Assembly (NCBI GenBank): GCA_002405405.1
Contig: DHLT01000038.1
Location: 1-6,445 of the forward strand
Length of the DNA: 6,445 nucleotides
Source: Ignavibacteria bacterium UBA4661
GTDB lineage: Bacteria; Bacteroidota; Ignavibacteria; Kapaibacteriales; UBA4661
Direction: 5' to 3'
A program made the position numbers and the translations under genes. The number at the start of each line of letters is the position of its first letter. Within the stretch, counting starts at the first letter, position 1. Positions 1 to 5,863 of this stretch are shown here, piece by piece. The notes beneath the pieces were generated by a model that saw nothing but the letters and a program-made list of their open reading frames with translations, made no database searches and was not told the DNA's origin.

Positions 1-26
1 ATCAAAACAAAAGAATGGTACCGCAT
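1..26 (-). CDS. Possible 5' end of a further minus-strand gene (very tentative)
   Basis: On the minus strand an ATG at 26 opens a frame (MRYHSFVL...) that runs off the left edge of the window. Six bases before it is TTCATTGTTTAA, the same 12 bases that stand upstream of the propeller gene start. Only eight codons are visible, so this may be chance. Confidence 0.12.
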
Positions 27-95
27 AGTCAATTAAACAATGAAAAATGAATAAAAATGGGAAAAAGAAACATAAACAGGGTTTTCTGATCTTCA

Positions 96-1286
96 TTATC
101 GCAGATTACTCGACAATATTGTCTTCCACCGAAAAATGAAGTACGGTCGTTGTGCTTGGATATGTGCCTTTGATTGCAGCATCTGATCGGGTATATCGCT
201 ATCCGCCAAATAGGTGTAGCCATCACGACCAAAAGCCAAACCGTCTGCCCAACGAATACGTGGCGATCGTACAAGCGTTTTTATGTGTTTATTCGAATCA
301 ACAAGAGCGACGCCTTGATGTTCAATATCCGTTACTAATACATTGCCTGCATTATCCACACGAATACCATCGCTCAGAGGTTTGCGGGCAATAAACTCCA
401 CCGCGGAATCAATAGCGGAAAGTTGTCGCGCAAAATCCGTACAGACAGCAACCGGCACACGATACAATCCCTCATGGCTCATCGCGGCATAATACACATA
501 CTGCCCACGTGGGTCAATATCAATGCCATCGATACCGGGCATCAAATCTGCCACACCGCCAAAAAAACGCATGGTTTTGCTTGGTGTAATCGGTACATAA
601 TTCTGTGAGGAAATACTCGGATGCCCATCCAACACACTCCGTGAACGTTGATTTTGAACATCGAAAACAATTAAAGAAGGTTGCTTACGCCAAAAACTAA
701 CATCAGCAATGAAGACGAATTTTCCATCGGGGGTAACGGATAAATCATTCAAGAATGATCCCTTTTCTGCAACATCGACGGGGAATATATAATCCACCAC
801 CTTCGTATTCGTGGCAAGATCGAAAGCGATCAATCGCGCGCCATCCATACCATGATTACCATGGTCGATCACCCAAAGACGATTTTGTTTATCGCAATAC
901 ACACCAAGCGGTGTTGTGAGTTCTCGCTGAAATTGTTCATTAGGGTATGGAATTGCCTTCTTTTTGCCGTTTTCATCAACAATTTCACACAGTTTCAACA
1001 ATTCAGGACGACTTTCAGGGTGAATCGTGAAAAATACCCGTGCCTGTGTGCTATCGCCTATTGGTACAGCAGCGACATTTCCAATGGGTTCATCATAGCG
1101 GAAAAATTCTTCCATATCTTGTTCCACCATCACTGCCGGTGGCGGTGTATAGGAATAGGGCTTACCTCCGCCATAACGGAGATAGGCAAGAACAACTATA
1201 CTCACCACAAGAAATGCAAACAGATACAGTGTGCGACGCAATACTCCGCGCTTGCGTTTCGGAGTTGGAGATTCATGATGTGCCAT
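96..1286 (-). CDS. Membrane-anchored MRJP/Yellow-family beta-propeller protein
   Basis: The 396-residue protein looks like a bacterial member of the major royal jelly protein/Yellow family, related in fold to SMP-30/gluconolactonase propellers. Residues 10-18 are strongly basic (KRKRGVLRR) and are followed by one hydrophobic segment at about 19-37. By the positive-inside rule this gives a signal anchor with the propeller in the periplasm. Family-like stretches are LWVIDHGN (138-145) followed by a LIAFDLATN strand, LNDLSVTPDGKFVFIAD (179-195), GIDGIDIDPRGQYVYY (251-266), SDGIRVDNAGNVLVTD (305-320) and WADGLAFGRDGYTYLAD (346-362), which look like successive blades. The ATG at 1286 is preferred over the TTG directly before it; a weak AAGAGA lies about 10 bases upstream. 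The gene follows the dehydrogenase by 98 bases on the same strand and is probably its downstream partner. Enzymatic activity cannot be assigned: lactonase-like and ligand-binding roles are both known for this fold. Confidence 0.85.
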   Translation of the reverse strand: MAHHESPTPKRKRGVLRRTLYLFAFLVVSIVVLAYLRYGGGKPYSYTPPPAVMVEQDMEEFFRYDEPIGNVAAVPIGDSTQARVFFTIHPESRPELLKLCEIVDENGKKKAIPYPNEQFQRELTTPLGVYCDKQNRLWVIDHGNHGMDGARLIAFDLATNTKVVDYIFPVDVAEKGSFLNDLSVTPDGKFVFIADVSFWRKQPSLIVFDVQNQRSRSVLDGHPSISSQNYVPITPSKTMRFFGGVADLMPGIDGIDIDPRGQYVYYAAMSHEGLYRVPVAVCTDFARQLSAIDSAVEFIARKPLSDGIRVDNAGNVLVTDIEHQGVALVDSNKHIKTLVRSPRIRWADGLAFGRDGYTYLADSDIPDQMLQSKAHIQAQRPYFIFRWKTILSSNLR

Positions 1287-1384
1287 CAAAAGTTTCTCTT
1301 AAACAATGAATATGACTATAGATTGGGGCAAATACCTAGGAAGCCTATACTACAAATAAGTCCGGAAAAGAAAAGTACAGAGCA

Positions 1385-2227
1385 TTACAAACCTTTTTCG
1401 ACGACGCTTTTTACAATACCGGAAAACGCCGAATGGGGAAGAACTCTACGGAAAAACATCAGGACTTTGGTCAGTGCAGAGCCGGTAACATACCGAAGCC
1501 GATTGGAATTATCTGTTGCCGCAATGAAAATCGTACGCGCTACAACTTCCGGTCCCGGTGCTTTTTCGCCTTCTGCCTGCGAGTTTTTGAATGCAACATC
1601 TACATAGCGATCATAATCGGTCAAGCCATCTTTCCGAAGGACATCCATCGAGCGATCGTAGAAATCCGTACTGATAGCACCCGGCTCAATGATTTTGACA
1701 CGAATACCAAACTGCGCTACCTCATACTGGAGCGACTCCGAAAAACCCTCAACTGCCCATTTCGTTCCATGATAAATACTGTAAATCGGAAAGGTAATTC
1801 GACCACCCATCGAAGCTACATTGATAATTGTTCCTTGTTTTCTTGCACGAAAATGGGGAAGAATACCACGCACGACATTCATCAAACCGAACACATTAGT
1901 GTCAAATTGTCGTCGAATTTGTTCTTCGGTTGCCGCTTCAAATGCACCAACAGCACCATATCCTGCATTATTGACAATCGCGTCAATTTTACCGAACAAT
2001 TGGAGAGTATCCTGAATTGCTCGATCAATCGATGTATGATCCGTAACATCCAAAGGTAAAAGGGTGATATTGCTCTGCTCTTGTATGTCGCGCGGTGCTT
2101 TTGCTACAGTGCGCATCGTTGCCACAACCTGCCAACCACGCTGAGCAAAATAGAGAGCAGTTGCTTTGCCGATACCGGACGAAGAACCCGTGATGAGAAC
2201 AACAGGTTTTGTTGATTGCGTTGCCAT
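1385..2227 (-). CDS. Classical short-chain dehydrogenase/reductase (SDR)
   Basis: This is a 280-residue cytoplasmic NAD(P)-dependent oxidoreductase. The Rossmann signature TGSSSGIG is at residues 13-20, an acidic D60 follows strand 3 (LDVTD), NNAG is at 86-89, and the catalytic tetrad is N111, S139, Y152 and K156 (YxxxK within YHGTK). The arginine at 39, just after strand 2, suggests NADP(H) preference, as in many classical SDRs. The length and the long region after the active site resemble the 17-beta-hydroxysteroid-dehydrogenase-like/retinol-dehydrogenase-like subgroup, but the substrate cannot be read from the sequence. The start at 2227 is chosen because GAGGT lies about 7 bases upstream. 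A longer in-frame start at 2287 would fall inside the putative operator and lacks such a site. The gene sits between a TetR-type repressor and a propeller gene on the same strand, and it has its own operator copy at 2282-2303. Confidence 0.93.
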   Translation of the reverse strand: MATQSTKPVVLITGSSSGIGKATALYFAQRGWQVVATMRTVAKAPRDIQEQSNITLLPLDVTDHTSIDRAIQDTLQLFGKIDAIVNNAGYGAVGAFEAATEEQIRRQFDTNVFGLMNVVRGILPHFRARKQGTIINVASMGGRITFPIYSIYHGTKWAVEGFSESLQYEVAQFGIRVKIIEPGAISTDFYDRSMDVLRKDGLTDYDRYVDVAFKNSQAEGEKAPGPEVVARTIFIAATDNSNRLRYVTGSALTKVLMFFRRVLPHSAFSGIVKSVVEKGL

Positions 2228-2241
2228 AAAAGTACCTCGTT
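2221..2241 (-). promoter_or_regulatory. Shine-Dalgarno sequence setting the SDR start
   Basis: Read on the minus strand, the leader is AACGAGGTACTTTT and then ATG. GAGGT is a good match to the anti-Shine-Dalgarno sequence at a spacing of about 7 bases. It decides the ATG at 2227 over the upstream in-frame ATG at 2287. It is the clearest ribosome binding site in the window; most other starts here have none or a weak one. Confidence 0.75.
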
Positions 2242-2281
2242 GTGTAAAAAGATGAGTAAAACGTGGGAAAAATGTCTGTTG

Positions 2282-2303
2282 ATACAAATTGAATATTCAT
2301 TCG
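2282..2303. promoter_or_regulatory. Putative TetR operator upstream of the SDR gene (site A)
   Basis: The site contains the perfect 10-bp palindrome TGAATATTCA, flanked by ATACAAAT on the left and TTCG on the right (plus strand). It is identical at 20 of 22 positions to the site at 3015-3036 in front of the repressor's own gene. The two mismatches are the central TA, which is CG in the other copy, so the symmetry is kept in both. It lies 55-76 bases before the SDR start, a position expected to overlap or adjoin its promoter. The inferred role is repression of the SDR, and perhaps of the propeller gene beyond it, by the TetR-type protein encoded at 2342-2977. Confidence 0.75.
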
Positions 2304-2341
2304 AAGGTGTTTTTTCAGCAATTTCATGCTAAGTCGTTCAT

Positions 2342-2977
2342 TTAAAACCACTTCACACTGTTCCAACATGATTGCATGGCTGTATTGAGAATGGTGTATT
2401 CTTCATTGGATTCGAGTGTCTGTGCCTCTTTGCGCTGGCGAATATAGCGCACCGTCGTTGCAATTGAACTGTAAATCGTTGCCGACATGAGGTCGAGAGG
2501 CATATCGCACAACACGCGGGTTTTGATTCCGATATTCAAAAAATTCAGTCCGGGTTGGTAATGTCGCATATGCTCGGCGCGAATGTCTTCCGAGATAATC
2601 GGCGAACGCTCGCAGAGCTCCAGAAATTCAAATTCTGTAGGATGTTCCACAAAAAAACGGTACAAATTGCGCCAAAATTGCTGAAAACGCTTGTTGTAGG
2701 GTTGGCGCGGATCATCATCGCGAAGCAAAGCAGCACCCATTTGCTCCTTGAGCATACCATACAACACGGCAAAAAGTTCTTCTTTACCGGTAAAATAATG
2801 GTAGATCGTTCCCGCCGCTACACCTGCTTCTTTGGCAATTTGTGACATCGGCGTAGCATGAATTCCCTGCACAACCACCAAACGCATGGTTGCCCGCATC
2901 ACCGCCATTTGCTTATCAGAAAAACGGTCTGCGGCAAGCATAGGGGTATTAGGCGAAACTTGCGGAGCAAAATTCAT
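2342..2977 (-). CDS. TetR/AcrR-family transcriptional repressor
   Basis: This is a 211-residue one-component regulator. The N-terminal TetR DNA-binding domain spans about residues 18-66, with a helix-turn-helix at about 44-63: SQIAKEAGVAAGTIYHYF followed by TGKEEL, a textbook match to the family. The remaining all-helical part (about 75-211) should bind a ligand and dimerise. It includes the segment RFFVEHPTEFEFLELCERSP (107-126), of the AcrR-like type; the ligand is not predictable. The ATG at 2977 is preferred because the longer frame, back to 3043, would run through the operator at 3015-3036. No clear Shine-Dalgarno sequence precedes it. The next gene downstream, an SDR, starts 114 bases away. 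Matching palindromes lie before both genes, so autoregulation plus control of the SDR is the likely logic. Confidence 0.93.
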   Translation of the reverse strand: MNFAPQVSPNTPMLAADRFSDKQMAVMRATMRLVVVQGIHATPMSQIAKEAGVAAGTIYHYFTGKEELFAVLYGMLKEQMGAALLRDDDPRQPYNKRFQQFWRNLYRFFVEHPTEFEFLELCERSPIISEDIRAEHMRHYQPGLNFLNIGIKTRVLCDMPLDLMSATIYSSIATTVRYIRQRKEAQTLESNEEYTILNTAMQSCWNSVKWF

Positions 2978-3008
2978 GGAATTATGGATAAAAGTTATGC
3001 AGTTGCGA

Positions 3009-3014
3009 ATTATA
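3009..3014 (-). promoter_or_regulatory. Candidate -10 element of the TetR gene promoter
   Basis: On the minus strand the hexamer is TATAAT, a perfect sigma-70-type -10, located 32-37 bases before the ATG at 2977 and immediately downstream of operator B. No good -35 hexamer stands 16-18 bases upstream, and a Bacteroidota-type TAnnTTTG (TATATTTG) occurs further upstream at about 3040-3047, so the exact promoter class is uncertain. Confidence 0.4.
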
Positions 3015-3036
3015 ATACAAATTGAACGTTCATTCG
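3015..3036. promoter_or_regulatory. Putative TetR operator upstream of the repressor gene (site B)
   Basis: The core is the perfect palindrome TGAACGTTCA, with the same flanks as site A (ATACAAAT before, TTCG after, plus strand). It lies 38-59 bases upstream of the repressor's ATG and directly upstream of a TATAAT on the minus strand, so it would occupy the region between -35 and -10. Bound repressor would therefore block its own transcription. The 20/22 identity to site A, with compensating central changes, makes chance similarity unlikely. Confidence 0.75.
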
Positions 3037-3182
3037 GTTGCAAATATACGTGAAAAACATCTTCTCACACAACATTATTTGGAAAAAATCTTATTTCGAC
3101 TCAGAAATCGAGGCACTATATACATCATAGCATATCATATGGTATGGTTCGAGATGCCAATCCATTTGCTAAAAGCCCCACA

Positions 3183-3348
3183 CACCACGTCAACTTTAGT
3201 AAGGTTGTTGAGAAACTTTTCACTGTTTTCTTCGTTTGCTCTTAGCTAGTGATACCTTTCGACACCATGCGCGCCGTTTTTCCTTGCTTTAAAGCCAAGT
3301 GCCGTAGGTCATGCACCAAGTAGGAACTTTTGTCACCAAGTCAACTTT
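3183..3348 (+). repeat. Three related short direct repeats upstream of the hydrolase
   Basis: CACCACGTCAACTTT at 3183-3197 and CACCAAGTCAACTTT at 3334-3348 match at 14 of 15 positions. A third, looser copy, CACCAAGTAGGAACTTT, starts at 3314, exactly 20 bases before the third, so the last two are two helical turns apart. They end 24 bases before the hydrolase start codon. They could be binding sites of an activator or repressor, or a remnant of local duplication. No regulator is identified. Confidence 0.4.
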
Positions 3349-3372
3349 CTCAAACATCTATCTCCACAATGT

Positions 3373-4326
3373 ATGACCACAAGAATCCATACTTCCGCCG
3401 ATCGCGCAAGAGCAACAAAGAATAGTACTCTTTCTTTACGAAGCACTGTTGTGTTGCTTCTTTTCGTTATGCTTTTCAGCCAGATAAAAGCACAACCTCT
3501 CAGCTCAAACCCATCTATTAAGGTAGAAAATGTGACATTTAAAAGTGAGGGTGTCATTCTTGCCGGTACACTCTATAGACCTCGATATTCTCATGCGGCA
3601 TTAGTTATTGTGCATGGTTCAGGGCAGGAACCTCGAATGTCAACCTTCGCTCAAAATCTGGCAAAAAAAGGCATTACTTTTTTGACATATGATAAACGTG
3701 GCGTTGGAGAATCCGGCGGAGTGTATACGGGTCCGGAAGTTGGAACAAACAACATTGATTCAGCAAATCTCAACCTCTTGGCAAGAGATGCCAATACTGC
3801 TGTGTATAAACTTCATGAATTGGAAAAAGATATTCCCATCGGTCTTATTGGATTCAGTCAAGCGGGCTGGATAATTCCAATTGCAGCCCACAAAAATCCC
3901 CTGATAAAATTTATGGTTTTATTTAGTTGCCCAACTATTACGACTTTAGAACAATTGAGATTTCAGTTTTATACGAATGGAAATACTGCATTTTGGGAAC
4001 ATCACACGGAGGCAGAAGCTCGTGAACATATCAAAAATGATCCCGATCGTTATCAGTTTACGGCAACAGACCCCAAAATTTCCTTGCGAACTCTTTCAAT
4101 TCCGGGGATTTGGCTTTTTGGTGAAAAGGATATACAAATCCCCGTTAAATTGTGTATCGAGCAATTAAATACATTCAAAGCGCAAGGCAAGCCCTTTGAA
4201 TACACCTTATTTTCGACATTAGGGCATAATACTGCTTTTGATCGTGATTCAACACCGGTGGATATTGCCATTCAATGGATACAACACAAAGTTTCTAACA
4301 TCAAGAAGTCCACGGTATCAAGATAA
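3373..4326 (+). CDS. Secreted alpha/beta hydrolase (serine esterase/peptidase-like)
   Basis: The 317-residue protein has a signal peptide: a basic stretch around residues 11-23, a hydrophobic core TVVLLLFVMLF (25-35) and a likely cleavage after IKA (38-40), so it should act in the periplasm or outside. The alpha/beta-hydrolase core is complete. It has an oxyanion-loop motif HGSG (81-84), YDKRGVGESGG (106-116), a nucleophile elbow GFSQAG with S162, acid D253 within GEKDIQIP, and the histidine H285 in LGHN. A short cap, rich in charged residues, is inserted at about 195-235. The family covers esterases, dienelactone-hydrolase-like enzymes and acyl-peptidases; the substrate cannot be named. The ATG at 3373 has no Shine-Dalgarno sequence, as is common in Bacteroidota, but it gives a complete signal peptide. 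The n-region is long at about 24 residues. A decarboxylase follows 121 bases downstream on the same strand. Confidence 0.9.
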   Translation: MTTRIHTSADRARATKNSTLSLRSTVVLLLFVMLFSQIKAQPLSSNPSIKVENVTFKSEGVILAGTLYRPRYSHAALVIVHGSGQEPRMSTFAQNLAKKGITFLTYDKRGVGESGGVYTGPEVGTNNIDSANLNLLARDANTAVYKLHELEKDIPIGLIGFSQAGWIIPIAAHKNPLIKFMVLFSCPTITTLEQLRFQFYTNGNTAFWEHHTEAEAREHIKNDPDRYQFTATDPKISLRTLSIPGIWLFGEKDIQIPVKLCIEQLNTFKAQGKPFEYTLFSTLGHNTAFDRDSTPVDIAIQWIQHKVSNIKKSTVSR

Positions 4327-4386
4327 TCGTTAACAGGGTTTTGTGCTACACGGGATTGGCTGATGAACAATGGCTATCTTTCAATC

Positions 4387-4400
4387 TTTTTGGACAAAAA
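4387..4400. promoter_or_regulatory. Perfect short dyad upstream of the decarboxylase gene
   Basis: TTTTTG-GA-CAAAAA is a perfect 6+2+6 inverted repeat, located 48-61 bases before the decarboxylase start in a 121-base gap. The two-base centre is too small for an RNA hairpin loop, so it is more like a protein-binding site, or a TTGGAC -35 element embedded in A/T tracts. No good -10 follows at 17 bases. Chance is possible because the sequence is AT-rich. Confidence 0.25.
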
Positions 4401-4447
4401 TAGATATGTCAAACCAATATTTTACCCATATCACCCACTGATAGAGT

Positions 4448-5848
4448 ATGAATGAGCAACTCAACAACGACCTACAAAAAATAGACAGTTTACTCGAAAC
4501 TATTAGAGTTCAAGGGCTTGAATTTTTGCACCAACTTCCCGATCGACCGACTTCATCGAAGTACACAAAAGCAACCAACGAAATACTCAACGAAGAAGGT
4601 ATTGGCGGTCTGAACGCATTACAGCAATTCAATCAAACATTTGAACAAGCTATGATTGGATCAGCCGGACCAAGATACTGGGGTTTTGTTACAGGAGGTA
4701 CGACACCCGCGTCCATTATGGGGGATTGGTTAGCTTCAATCTATGATCAAAACACCCAGGCAACAAAGGGGCAGGGTGATATTTCGGCGATGATAGAAGT
4801 CGAAACCATTCGATTATTGCTTGATTTGTTCAGACTCCCCAAGGACTTTCTCGGCGGCTTTGTCACAGGGGCAACAATGTCAAACTTTACATGCCTTGGC
4901 GTGGCAAGACAATGGATCGGCAAGCAATTGGGAAAAGATTTTGCAAAAGAAGGTATTACTCAAACAATCCATATCCTTTCTGCCGTCCCTCACTCGTCAG
5001 TCATTAAGTCTCTGTCCATGCTGGGTATCGGAAGCAATTCTGTTATAAAAGTCAATGTTGTCGATGGAAATAGAGAAAGTATTGACATTGAAGATTTAAA
5101 GCTCAAGATAAAAAGTTTACATGGACAGCCATTCATTCTGATCAGCAGTGGCGGAACAGTGAATACCGTTGATTTTGACGACTTTCGGTCAATTATGAAA
5201 CTTAAAGATGAATTTGATTTTTGGTGGCATATTGATGCCGCATTTGGTGCATTTGCCGCTTGTTCTCCGGCACACCAACACGTATTGGATGGCTGGGAAC
5301 ATGCCGACAGTATAACTGTTGACTGCCACAAATGGCTCAATGTTCCCTATGACAATGCCGTTTTTTTCATCAAGGAAAAGCATAAGATTCTTCAAACAGA
5401 AACATTCCAGAATTCTAATGCACCCTATTTAGGTGATCCTTTAGAGAATTTTAGCTATCTCAACTTCTTACCGGAAAACTCAAGAAGGTTACGAGCATTA
5501 CCCGTGTGGTTTACTTTGATTGCCTACGGTAAAACTGGCTATCAATATATTGTTGAAAATTCCATTGAAATGGCAAAAACTTTGGGCAATTTTATTGAAA
5601 CGAACGACTATTTTGAACTTTTATCACCGGTTCGACTCAATAATGTTTGCTTTACATTGCGTGGCGAAGAAAATCAGCATAAGGTTTCAGACTTTTTAAC
5701 CCAACTCAATGCGACTGCAAAAGTGTTTATGACACCGACTGTTTACAATGGCAAGAAAGGAATACGAGCGGCATTCGTCAATTGGCGAACAACAAAAGAG
5801 GATGTGGCATTGGTCATCGACGAGATGATAAACATAATTTCACGCTAA
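4448..5848 (+). CDS. Group II PLP-dependent amino acid decarboxylase family protein
   Basis: This is a 466-residue cytoplasmic fold-type I PLP enzyme of the aromatic amino acid/glutamate decarboxylase family. The PLP-site residues are visible: H182 in PHSSVIKS (ring stacking), T237 in SSGGTVNTVDFD, D263 and A265 in HIDAAFGAF (contact with the pyridine nitrogen), and the Schiff-base lysine K295 in VDCHKWLNVPYD. The N-terminal substrate-side loop GGTTPASIMGDW (83-94) and the C-terminal small domain ending in GIRAAFVNWRTT (438-449) are present, so the protein looks full length. Family members decarboxylate amino acids such as tyrosine, tryptophan, DOPA, glutamate or 2,4-diaminobutyrate, and a few are aldehyde synthases. 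The substrate is not assignable here. The start has no strong Shine-Dalgarno sequence. A lipoprotein gene follows after 15 bases and is probably co-transcribed. Confidence 0.92.
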   Translation: MNEQLNNDLQKIDSLLETIRVQGLEFLHQLPDRPTSSKYTKATNEILNEEGIGGLNALQQFNQTFEQAMIGSAGPRYWGFVTGGTTPASIMGDWLASIYDQNTQATKGQGDISAMIEVETIRLLLDLFRLPKDFLGGFVTGATMSNFTCLGVARQWIGKQLGKDFAKEGITQTIHILSAVPHSSVIKSLSMLGIGSNSVIKVNVVDGNRESIDIEDLKLKIKSLHGQPFILISSGGTVNTVDFDDFRSIMKLKDEFDFWWHIDAAFGAFAACSPAHQHVLDGWEHADSITVDCHKWLNVPYDNAVFFIKEKHKILQTETFQNSNAPYLGDPLENFSYLNFLPENSRRLRALPVWFTLIAYGKTGYQYIVENSIEMAKTLGNFIETNDYFELLSPVRLNNVCFTLRGEENQHKVSDFLTQLNATAKVFMTPTVYNGKKGIRAAFVNWRTTKEDVALVIDEMINIISR

Positions 5849-5863
5849 AATCACCAGCATCTC

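Larger units (their letters stand above)
2978..3372. other. Intergenic region between the divergent TetR and hydrolase genes
   Basis: These 395 bases carry no credible gene. The TetR promoter and operator are at the left end. The rest should contain the hydrolase promoter, but no standard -35/-10 pair or clear TAnnTTTG element is convincing on the plus strand. Notable structure: an imperfect 16-bp dyad at 3131-3146, a small possible RNA stem at 3141-3145/3154-3158 without a T-run, and three related CACC...AACTTT motifs at 3183, 3314 and 3334. Short open frames here look random in composition and have no ribosome binding site. Confidence 0.6.

Noticed and set aside
1..95. Possible rho-independent terminator after the propeller gene
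   Set aside because: The minus strand is T-rich after the stop codon, but only a weak AGAAA/TTTCT stem with a long loop can form; there is no GC-rich hairpin.
1330..1360. TAGG-aag-CCTA hairpin between the SDR and propeller genes as a terminator
   Set aside because: There are only four pairs and no following T-run on the minus strand, so it does not argue against co-transcription.
852..1607. A 251-codon plus-strand open frame across the start of the propeller gene and the end of the SDR gene
   Set aside because: It lies antisense to two well-supported genes and their gap, and its translation has a random composition (many His, Cys, Phe, Ile) with no domain.
1433..2059. A 208-codon plus-strand open frame
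   Set aside because: It is antisense to the SDR gene, which carries all catalytic motifs. The translation looks like a shadow without a domain or ribosome binding site.
2978..3043. N-terminal extension of the TetR protein to an ATG at 3043
   Set aside because: The extra residues do not look like a TetR N-terminus, and the extension would place the operator inside the coding sequence.
3141..3163. GGTTCGA, resembling the T-loop of a tRNA
   Set aside because: The flanking bases do not make a five-pair T-stem, and no acceptor, D or anticodon arms are found around it.
3022..3249. A 75-codon plus-strand frame in the intergenic region
   Set aside because: Its start falls inside operator B, it has no ribosome binding site, and the translation shows no recognisable pattern.
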